Assembly: GCA_026388865.1 (NCBI GenBank)
Contig: JAPLIX010000224.1
Coordinates: forward strand, 1 to 11,382
DNA: 11,382 nt
Direction of reading: 5' to 3'
DNA from: Pseudomonadota bacterium
GTDB taxonomy: Bacteria; Desulfobacterota; WTBG01; CAIYCZ01
Shown here: one piece after another, positions 5,835 to 11,382 of the stretch
Layout of the letters: the number at the start of each line of letters is the position of its first letter
Position numbering within the stretch: the stretch's first letter is position 1
The notes under the pieces: generated by a model
What the model was told of the DNA's origin: nothing
The model's database searches: none
Seen by the model: the letters and a program-made list of their open reading frames with translations, nothing else
Translations under genes and position numbers: made by a program

Positions 5835-5930
5835 ATGCAGTTATGCGATGGGTCCTGCCGGCGTCAGTTATTATTGCGCGGAAGCCTTATTGTAGTGTAT
5901 AAAGGCTCTGAGCATAAAAAATAACTGCAT
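5835..5930 (+). promoter_or_regulatory. Inverted repeat and candidate promoter before the flavodoxin-like gene
   Basis: ATGCAGTTAT (5835-5844) and ATAACTGCAT (5921-5930) are perfect 10-bp inverted repeats 76 nt apart. They enclose a candidate promoter, TTGCGC (5874-5879) and TATAAA (5898-5903) with an 18-nt spacer, and a small hairpin AGCCTT/AAGGCT (5883-5906). The right arm lies 26 nt before the ATG. The arms could be paired operator sites or the base of a leader structure; both readings are inference. Confidence 0.35.
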
Positions 5931-5956
5931 ATATAACCATAGAGGGAGGTCAGCAT

Positions 5957-6571
5957 ATGAACGTCATGGCAATCATCGGCAGCCCGCGCAAGGGCGGCAA
6001 CACCGAGCTGCTGGTAGACCGGGTCATTGAGGGCTGCAGGAGCAGGGGCGACGCTCACATTGTAAAGGTGTTTATCGCTGACCGGAACATTCAGTACTGC
6101 AGCGGCTGTCTGACCTGCACCTTCCCGCCGCCGGGCACTGGAAAATGCGTGCTGCGCGATGATATGGATGTGCTGATTGAGAAGATCAGGGAAAGCGATG
6201 CCTTTATCTTCGGCACACCCAACCACATGCGCACGGTGAGTGCGCCGCTGCTCAACTTCCTGGCCCGGATGCTGCCTTTGCTGCGCTACGAGATTGAATA
6301 TGATGATAAAGGCAACATGATCGGAGCAACCGGCGTATCAAAAATCCAGGACAAAAAGGCGGCCATGGTCATAAGCCAGGGCGACCCGTTTTTCTCGTCC
6401 CCGCTGGTGCACATGGTTCTGGAGCGGAACCTGCGGGACTTCCGGCTGAAACTGGTGGGCGATGTCATCAGCATGGGGAACCTGCAGAAGCAGGATGTCG
6501 CGGGGAAAGCAGAAGATTTGAAGGCAGCTTTTGAGCTTGGGGTGAAGATGGTAACGTGGAGCGGGTTTTAG
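5957..6571 (+). CDS. Flavodoxin-fold NAD(P)H-dependent oxidoreductase, iron-sulfur flavoprotein-like
   Basis: The 204-residue protein begins with a flavodoxin-type FMN-phosphate loop, IIGSPRKGGNTE (6-17), as in the NADPH-dependent FMN reductase / iron-sulfur flavoprotein group. Residues 47-64 hold a compact cysteine set, YCSGCLTC (C48, C51, C54) with C64 ten residues on. This is the position of the 4Fe-4S motif in Isf proteins of anaerobes, although the spacing here should be checked against Isf. The FGTPNHMRTVSAPLLNFLAR block (85-104) is the usual second flavin-contact region. The likely role is cytoplasmic electron transfer or quinone/flavin reduction; the partner is unknown. GGGAGG lies 8 nt before the ATG. 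The gene stands alone, and its end is followed by a GAGCGG/CCGCTC hairpin (6559-6580) without a T tract. Confidence 0.82.
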   Translation: MNVMAIIGSPRKGGNTELLVDRVIEGCRSRGDAHIVKVFIADRNIQYCSGCLTCTFPPPGTGKCVLRDDMDVLIEKIRESDAFIFGTPNHMRTVSAPLLNFLARMLPLLRYEIEYDDKGNMIGATGVSKIQDKKAAMVISQGDPFFSSPLVHMVLERNLRDFRLKLVGDVISMGNLQKQDVAGKAEDLKAAFELGVKMVTWSGF

Positions 6572-6800
6572 CAGCCGCTCCTGTTATGCGCGGGCGGATA
6601 GAGCAAAAACACTGCCCGCTATCCTTAGTGCTTCGATTCGCAAATACGGTGACATATGCGACACAAAGAGATGCTTAATAATGCTCCCTCAGCCCTTCGA
6701 TGAGCTTGACATCTGCCGGTATTTTTTTCTATAGTTGCACCAGTTGGAATAATGTTAAAAGGTACTGTCAAAAGTTCTGTGAAAAGAGGAGCAGATATGG
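6572..6800. other. Noncoding stretch after the flavodoxin-like gene
   Basis: No gene is seen. The stretch contains a GC-rich segment with GCGGGC (around 6590) and GCCCGC (around 6616) that can pair. A segment at about 6693-6711 (CCCTTCGATGAGCTTGACA) resembles the tentative short repeat noted at 5289. The dispersed repeat copy 2 begins at 6801; ATATGG just before it is shared with copy 1. Confidence 0.4.
6706..6735 (+). promoter_or_regulatory. Weak candidate promoter upstream of repeat copy 2
   Basis: TTGACA (6706-6711) and TATAGT (6730-6735) are 18 nt apart. This is the best sigma-70-like pair before the gene at 7114, but it would leave a leader of about 370 nt that includes the whole repeat. 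The TTGACA may also belong to a short intergenic repeat, so confidence is low. Confidence 0.25.
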
Positions 6801-7073
6801 AACCACAGAGTTCACCGAGAAATTCTCTGTGGTCTCAATGCTATAAAATCGGAAAGGCAATAAATTAAGAATTTACCGTTTGTTCTCTTGGGGAGTTCCT
6901 GAATTCGAAATGTTTTATTCTGTTTGTTTCCCGGTAGCCTTTCAGTTACCTGGTAATGGAGCAGAGGGGGGAAGTGAGGATACAGAGGATAACAATAGAG
7001 AGGACACAGAGGGGAGGGAATAAAAATTCTATCAACGATATGAAATAATATTTTCTCTGTGTTCCCTGTGGTT
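6801..7073 (+). repeat. Dispersed inverted-repeat element, copy 2
   Basis: It starts AACCACAGAG (6801-6810) and ends CCCTGTGGTT (7064-7073). The left end forms a perfect 8-bp hairpin, CCACAGAG (6803-6810) with CTCTGTGG (6825-6832). The right end has GAGAGGACACAGAGGGG followed by TTTTCTCTGTG and the terminal arm, like copy 1 (19-296). The length is 273 against 278 bp. Orientation relative to the next gene is the same, and the distance to the next start codon is 40 nt against 39 nt. No protein is encoded in it. Confidence 0.75.
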
Positions 7074-7113
7074 ATATTTTGACAATACTTGTTAAAAAAC
7101 CAGGGGAGGAATT

Positions 7114-8010
7114 ATGAAAAAGTTTTTCAAAGCAATTGGTATCATACTATTACTTATTATCATTGTAGCGGGGATATTTATCGCAACCTATCAGCCAAAG
7201 AAGTATTCAGACTTCGGCGTGTACGCAAACCTGCGCAGCTTCACCATTGGGCTGATGCAGCAGTATAAGCTGACCGAGAGGCCCATCACCCAGGAGTTCA
7301 AGGATTTTTCCATGGAGCTGGCGTTTCCCTACAGCAAGTTGTTTGGCGCGAGTTACCTGGGCATTCCCCTGGCCTCCTATGAGAGCAACCGGATAACAGC
7401 TGCCACCATCAGCCAGTTTGAGGTCCCGCCGAAATCAGGCTACTGCCGGGACTTTACCTTTAACCTGCGGCCGCGCTTTGAATTCAAGGCGCCCATTATA
7501 CACATTGATTTCATGAAGCCGTCGCCGGGGCTGCCCGGGCTGTGCAGCATGGACTTCTTTGACGTGGACCCGGAGACTATCAATCTCGAAACATTCTTTG
7601 GTCCGGACCTAGAGGGGGTAAAAAAGGCGATGGAGCTGGTTGGAAAATACCAGCGCACGGTCGAGCAGGGCCGGGGCAAGATCACCAAGTATCTCGATCC
7701 CTGGAAAACCAAATACCGCATGGAACTGCAGGAGCCGGTAACCGAGGATGAAGCCGTGCGGAAGCAGTATTATGAAACAGTGGGGAAAGCATTTAAATTA
7801 TCGCTGACGGCGTATATGAAGAGCCTGTACCGGCTCCAGCCTGATCCCGGCTATGCAAAGCGGCACGAAGAAAAGACCCGGGCCTTTGTCCAGGCGCTCT
7901 ATGACAAGGACTTTGCGGTGAACATGGGGAAGAAGATATTCAAAGACAAATTTAAAAAGTTCTGGATGGACGGGTTCTGGAACGTGCAGATAGATATGAA
8001 AGAAAAATAA
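7114..8010 (+). CDS. Membrane-anchored protein of unknown function, possibly bilin-reductase-like
   Basis: The 298-residue protein starts MKKFF followed by a hydrophobic helix (about 7-25) without a clear cleavage or lipobox site, so it is probably an N-terminal anchor with the domain outside the cytoplasm. I recognise no family with certainty. The domain order resembles ferredoxin-dependent bilin reductases / red chlorophyll catabolite reductase: a first-half strand block ending in APIIHIDF (126-133, Asp132 where that family has a catalytic Asp), a following strand with MDFFDV (146-151), a KYLDPWKTKY turn (192-201), a helix ending LTAYMKSL (231-238), and a C-terminal ALYDKDFAVNMGKKIF (261-276) where the family has a comparable helix after a D-x-R/H-rich stretch. 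This comparison is from memory and may be wrong. GGGGAGG lies five nt before the ATG. It stands alone, followed by about 190 nt without a gene. Confidence 0.6.
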   Translation: MKKFFKAIGIILLLIIIVAGIFIATYQPKKYSDFGVYANLRSFTIGLMQQYKLTERPITQEFKDFSMELAFPYSKLFGASYLGIPLASYESNRITAATISQFEVPPKSGYCRDFTFNLRPRFEFKAPIIHIDFMKPSPGLPGLCSMDFFDVDPETINLETFFGPDLEGVKKAMELVGKYQRTVEQGRGKITKYLDPWKTKYRMELQEPVTEDEAVRKQYYETVGKAFKLSLTAYMKSLYRLQPDPGYAKRHEEKTRAFVQALYDKDFAVNMGKKIFKDKFKKFWMDGFWNVQIDMKEK

Positions 8011-8200
8011 CACGGTACGCTTACGATAATCATACAATACCGGGGCCGGTTTCTGCTTCATGAGGACCAGCCCTTTTTATTTTGCGCGACAAAAAGCAAT
8101 TGAACCTTCTCCGGAAATAATGTTTATTAACGGGGGAGTTTTTTGCGTGATATTCCCTCGTAGCCTGCAACGAAAAGAAGCATAACAGCCTGCATACCGT

Positions 8201-9925
8201 ATGCATAAAAGAATAGAGCACAACAGAACAATAACTCCGGATGCTTACCGCGTGCTCATCCTGGTTTTGTGGATGGGTATAGCCGGCGTTTTCATAAGAA
8301 TCTGGGGATTATGGAACTATGCTTTTAACCCTGATGAGGTGATGCTTTCCTTTGTTGCTGATGCCACTAATTTCACTGACCTGTGGGAAGGGATTAAAAA
8401 TCAGACCAATGCTCCCCTGATGTACGTGATTCTTCACCTGCTCATTATGCTCGGCAAAAATGAGCTGCTCCTGAGATGCATATCCCTTGTACCGGGCGCC
8501 GGGCTGATTATTGTCTTTTATTTCCTCGGGAAAAAAGTGAGCGGGGCCGTATCGGGCATAACCATGGCATTCCTGTGCGCATTTGGTTATGGAGCCGTCC
8601 AGCTGTCCCAGGTAGTGCGGCCGTACAGCATGCTGCTCGTTTTCCTGTCCGGTGCCCTCTATTTCTTTGTCTCCTGCCTGGAAAAACCGGGGAAGAAATA
8701 TCTTTACGGATACTCGCTCTGCATGCTCCTCGCAATAGCAATGCATTACCCTGCGGTTATGTTTTTTGCTGCTATCGGCTGCGTGTGGCTTCTACGATCT
8801 ATTATAGAGGAAAAGCCGTCTGCAGAATATCGCAGCGTGATTATGGCGCATCTGCCCTCGCTTGCTTTGTTCTGCATTTTGTATTTTTTTCATATCTCGT
8901 ACCATCTCGGTGGGGGCGGCGTATATGGAACAATAAAAGAAACATACCTGGCACCGCTTTTCCCGCATACATTCCCGGGGTTCATAAACAATACACGGGA
9001 TTTTTTTGGCTATCTTTTTTTACCTCCTTACGCAACCCTGTTTGCGGTTTTATCCATGCTGGGTGTCATAGCTCTCTGGAAAACGTCACAGAGGGCGCTT
9101 GCTGCGACGATAGTGCTGACTTTTGCTATTACAATTGTTTTCACCATCTTCAAGCTGTTTCCCTTTGGCGGATCACGGCATTCGATATATCTGTTTCCCA
9201 TGGTCTGCCTGCTGGTGGGTGCCTCAGCCCAGTATGGATTTGAAAGATTCCTCCCTCAGCTCACCAGTGAACGGGCCAGGACCGGAATTGGCTGGGTACT
9301 GGTGCTCATGGTTATGCTGTCTGTCGGCGCAGTAACGTTCAAGATGAGGCAGTGTGATTTTTTACGGCGGTATAAGGGGCCGGGAGAGTTTTCGGTAACG
9401 CGTGCTGATTATGATCGGATCGTGGGCTATCTCGTTAATAAGAGAGAGCCACGCAGTGTTATACTGACTAATTTGCAGACCTATCATTATCTCGCGTTTT
9501 TTAATAGTGATGAAGACCGTAATAAAAAAACTTATGTAGCATTAGGTTTTTTTAAATTTGCCTGGGAGGGATTGGATAGTTACCTGGTATTTGTCTGGAA
9601 ATTTGACAGCACCAGGATCATCAATGCGGCTTTGCAGGCGCTCAAAGAGCATGCAGCGTTGACAAAGTTGTCAACGATATACTTTGTAAACATTGGCTGG
9701 GAGACAGGTTTTATTGACACTGTTCGTTCTGCCAATCCTCTTTATAAAATCGTTTTCAATGAGCGGCTTCTGTTAGAAGGCGGATACCTGTACTCCCTGT
9801 CACCGCAGGCGGTCCTGCGGGAGATTGGCGCGGGGCGGTTTCGCAATACCGCTGCTGCAACGCCACTGCCGGATAATGCCTATACGGCAGAACGGCCTGT
9901 TGACAAGATGCCGCATTGCATGTGA
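8201..9925 (+). CDS. GT39-like polytopic membrane glycosyltransferase
   Basis: This 574-residue protein has the layout of the GT-C / PMT (ArnT, RgtA-like) superfamily, which moves sugars from polyprenyl-phosphate carriers to acceptors on the outer face of the inner membrane. A first membrane helix (about 17-37) leads into NPDE (43-46), where the acidic pair is the usual metal/catalytic site of the first external loop. NAPLMYVILHLLIMLG (70-85) and ELLLRCISLVPGA (88-100) follow, as in the family. About ten helices span 17-380, including RPYSMLLVFLSG (140-151) and a late SRHSIYLFP (325-333) block. The C-terminal 190 residues are soluble, probably periplasmic. The ribosome site is weak; the frame is closed by TAA only a few codons upstream, which supports this start. 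The acceptor (lipid A, protein or polysaccharide) cannot be told, and no other glycan genes are in view. Confidence 0.78.
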   Translation: MHKRIEHNRTITPDAYRVLILVLWMGIAGVFIRIWGLWNYAFNPDEVMLSFVADATNFTDLWEGIKNQTNAPLMYVILHLLIMLGKNELLLRCISLVPGAGLIIVFYFLGKKVSGAVSGITMAFLCAFGYGAVQLSQVVRPYSMLLVFLSGALYFFVSCLEKPGKKYLYGYSLCMLLAIAMHYPAVMFFAAIGCVWLLRSIIEEKPSAEYRSVIMAHLPSLALFCILYFFHISYHLGGGGVYGTIKETYLAPLFPHTFPGFINNTRDFFGYLFLPPYATLFAVLSMLGVIALWKTSQRALAATIVLTFAITIVFTIFKLFPFGGSRHSIYLFPMVCLLVGASAQYGFERFLPQLTSERARTGIGWVLVLMVMLSVGAVTFKMRQCDFLRRYKGPGEFSVTRADYDRIVGYLVNKREPRSVILTNLQTYHYLAFFNSDEDRNKKTYVALGFFKFAWEGLDSYLVFVWKFDSTRIINAALQALKEHAALTKLSTIYFVNIGWETGFIDTVRSANPLYKIVFNERLLLEGGYLYSLSPQAVLREIGAGRFRNTAAATPLPDNAYTAERPVDKMPHCM

Positions 9926-10059
9926 CATGGTGAAGGAAAAGGTTGCGTGGTTTGCCGCCAGGGGCTCGCAGACGCAACGAGTGGATATTGTGGTCAGGTG
10001 ACGTGTATGTGCACCGCGGATGTTGTGCGATAACAGCAAGACCCGCGGCGGTGAAAAAA

Positions 10060-10557
10060 TTATTCTGTGTGAGAGCCCCCGGCCTTTCTTTTTTCAAGCC
10101 AGTCCTTTACCGCCGGGCCGGTTCCATGCGGCCAGGGCCTGATCTCTTCCGGCAGAACCAGCTTCACGGCATCAAGCTCGCTGCCGATGACTATCTCTCC
10201 CTGCGCCCTGACATGATAGGCAAGTATCAGCTGGTTTGCCATGTAGAATGAATAGTCGCCGATACATTCGCTTATTTCCCCTTTCAGCCCCAGCTCTTCT
10301 TCAACTTCACGCAGCACTGCCTGCGCCGGCGTTTCGCCCTTTTCCAGAAATCCCGCGACAATGCCGAACCATGTCTCAGGCATTCCCTTTTTGTGGCAGA
10401 GCACGATCCTGCCGCCAAGCTCGACAATCGCCGCAACCACCGGCACCGGGTTATTATAAAAAACATAGGGGCAGGTATCCGTCGAGCACGCCAGCCGCTC
10501 CACTCCTTCAAGAATCCTGTTAGCCAAAGGAGCTCTGCATAAAGGACAGTATTTCAT
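10060..10557 (-). CDS. Zinc-ribbon NUDIX hydrolase
   Basis: The 165-residue protein has an N-terminal zinc ribbon (CPLC at C4/C7, and C24/C29 in ACSTDTCPYVFYNNP) followed by a NUDIX domain with a perfect box: G69-x5-E75-x7-REVEEELGL (83-91). It cleaves nucleoside diphosphates linked to another moiety; the ribbon plus YNNPVPVV layout is close to NADH-pyrophosphatase (NudC)-like and related housekeeping NUDIX proteins, but it is shorter than NudC and lacks its N-terminal domain, so the substrate is uncertain. The start at 10557 has AAAGG five nt upstream. It is a single gene on the minus strand, divergent from the acetate transporter and convergent with the glycosyltransferase. No clear terminator follows; T residues come before, not after, the nearby hairpin. 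Confidence 0.88.
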   Translation of the reverse strand: MKYCPLCRAPLANRILEGVERLACSTDTCPYVFYNNPVPVVAAIVELGGRIVLCHKKGMPETWFGIVAGFLEKGETPAQAVLREVEEELGLKGEISECIGDYSFYMANQLILAYHVRAQGEIVIGSELDAVKLVLPEEIRPWPHGTGPAVKDWLEKRKAGGSHTE

Positions 10558-10688
10558 AAAGACCTTTGAGACAGTGATAAGGATGATAACAAAATTATTT
10601 GTTTAATATGGATGGTTGTTATACGAAGTGTCAACTGAAAAACATGCCGGGGAATAAATAGTAGTTGATCAGATAATTACTCAGCAGC

Positions 10689-10729
10689 TTGACACTTTGA
10701 CAAAAAACCTGTTTATTGTTGCGACAGGT
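10689..10729 (+). promoter_or_regulatory. Candidate sigma-70 promoter with inverted repeat in the nudix-satP gap
   Basis: TTGACA (10689-10694) and TTTATT (10712-10717) are 17 nt apart. ACCTGT (10707-10712) and ACAGGT (10724-10729) form a 6-bp inverted repeat over the -10 region, a possible operator. The -10 match is only four of six. It would give a leader of about 190 nt. Confidence 0.3.
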
Positions 10730-10805
10730 GAATATCAGCCGCAGCCGGTCTTAAAATAAATATTGGAATTTCAACAGACTATAATTTATTTTTTTGTCGT
10801 TCAAC

Positions 10806-10822
10806 TTGGTACTTTTTCTGCT
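10806..10822 (+). promoter_or_regulatory. Candidate sigma-54 promoter of the acetate transporter
   Basis: TTGGTAC-TTTTT-CTGCT matches the -24/-12 consensus TGGCAC-N5-TTGC at eight of ten fixed positions, with GG and GC exactly 12 nt apart. It lies about 85 nt before the ATG. The rest of the 353-nt gap (10558-10910) is AT-rich and holds an isolated TATAAT (10780-10785) without a matching -35. I see no gene in it. Confidence 0.4.
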
Positions 10823-10910
10823 AATTTAATTCCCATTTATTTACCGCTTCCCCCTGCAATACATCCAAATCTGTACCCTTAACCCTCTTTAGAAAAAGGA
10901 GATACACACA

Positions 10911-11382
10911 ATGAGCAGCGCACCAGTACAACATCTTTCGATCTTGGACACTACTTCTAATCCTGCGCCCCTCGGGCTGATGGGGTTTGGCATGACCACC
11001 GTTCTACTCAACCTGCACAACGCAGGCTATTACCCGCTTGATTCCATGATACTTGCCATGGGGATTTTTTACGGCGGCATTGCTCAGATTATCGCGGGCA
11101 TAATGGAATGGAAAAAGAAAAACACTTTCGGCACCACGGCCTTTACTTCGTACGGTTTTTTCTGGCTCACTCTGGTGGGACTTATCCTGCTGCCGAAGCT
11201 TAACCTTGGCACAAAGCCCACTGAAGTTGCGATGGGCTGGTATCTTCTCATGTGGGGCCTTTTTACCGGTCTCATGTTCATCGGCACCCTGCGGCTCAAC
11301 CGGGCGCTGCAGTTTGTTTTCGCATCGCTTACCGTGCTCTTCTTCCTGCTCTCAATCGGTGACTTTACCGGCAACGCGGCAA
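10911..11382 (+). CDS. Acetate uptake transporter, GPR1/FUN34/YaaH (SatP) family, 3' end beyond the window
   Basis: The first 157 residues are present. The family signature NPAPLGLMGFGMTT lies at residues 17-30, and the second conserved block, GIAQIIAGIMEWKKKNTFG with AFTSYGFFWLT, lies at about 55-85. Membrane helices are seen at about 20-40, 45-65, 80-95, 105-125 and 130-150, as expected of the six-helix channel-like fold that moves acetate/succinate with protons across the inner membrane. AAAGGAG lies 8-9 nt before the ATG. The gene is cut by the window end in what should be the fifth or sixth helix. The nearby metVF genes make an acetate/C1 context plausible, though they are 9 kb away and not in one operon. 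Sigma-54 control is suggested by the site at 10806-10822. Confidence 0.88.
   Translation, partial: MSSAPVQHLSILDTTSNPAPLGLMGFGMTTVLLNLHNAGYYPLDSMILAMGIFYGGIAQIIAGIMEWKKKNTFGTTAFTSYGFFWLTLVGLILLPKLNLGTKPTEVAMGWYLLMWGLFTGLMFIGTLRLNRALQFVFASLTVLFFLLSIGDFTGNAA

Noticed and set aside
6587..6625. Possible pseudoknot: GCGGGC-GGATA then GCCCGC-TATCC
   Set aside because: The order is of the crossing type, but the linkers would have zero length, so both stems cannot form together; at most one simple hairpin forms.
8476..9243. 255-codon plus-strand frame inside the glycosyltransferase gene
   Set aside because: It lies wholly within the 574-residue GT39-like gene in another frame; the host frame has coherent membrane helices and the NPDE motif.
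9942..10053. Hairpins GTTGCGT/ACGCAAC and CACCGC/GCGGTG between the glycosyltransferase and NUDIX genes
   Set aside because: Neither is followed by a T tract in the direction of the gene it would end, so I did not call them terminators.

Overview
The window looks like an 11.4-kb piece of a bacterial chromosome or metagenomic contig from an anaerobe with C1/acetate metabolism. The pointers are a metV-metF pair (methylene-tetrahydrofolate reductase of the Wood-Ljungdahl type), a cysteine-rich flavodoxin-fold oxidoreductase and an acetate transporter of the GPR1/FUN34/YaaH family. Desulfobacterota, Nitrospirota or a similar lineage would fit, but nothing here (no rRNA, no marker protein) fixes the taxon.

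Layout. Positions 1-335 hold a dispersed repeat with CCACAGAG/CTCTGTGG ends. Positions 336-1956 hold metV and metF on the plus strand; metF is broken by a diverged 53-nt tandem duplication. A terminator follows at 1991-2030. Positions 2013-5170 are a lower-GC, minus-strand accessory block. Read in its own direction it contains a possible ORF tail, a MntA/HepT toxin-antitoxin pair, an HNH nuclease overlapping a DGQHR-domain (DndB-like) protein, the tail of a second HNH nuclease, and an unrecognised 143-residue protein. Positions 5436-5708 hold a Phd/YefM antitoxin with no toxin beside it. From 5957 the plus-strand genes resume: a flavodoxin-like oxidoreductase; a second copy of the dispersed repeat; a membrane-anchored protein that resembles ferredoxin-dependent bilin reductases in outline; and a GT39-like membrane glycosyltransferase. 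A minus-strand zinc-ribbon NUDIX hydrolase then stands divergent from a partial acetate transporter that runs off the window.

How the genes work together. MetV and MetF form one reductase. The SatP-like transporter could feed or drain acetate linked to the same pathway, but it is not in the same operon. The minus-strand block looks like acquired defence or genome-stability cargo placed between metabolic genes.

The points most worth a second look are the metF junction, the HNH-DGQHR pair, the bilin-reductase-like protein, and the two repeat copies that each stop about 40 nt before a start codon. No RNA genes, CRISPR arrays or complete insertion sequences were seen.
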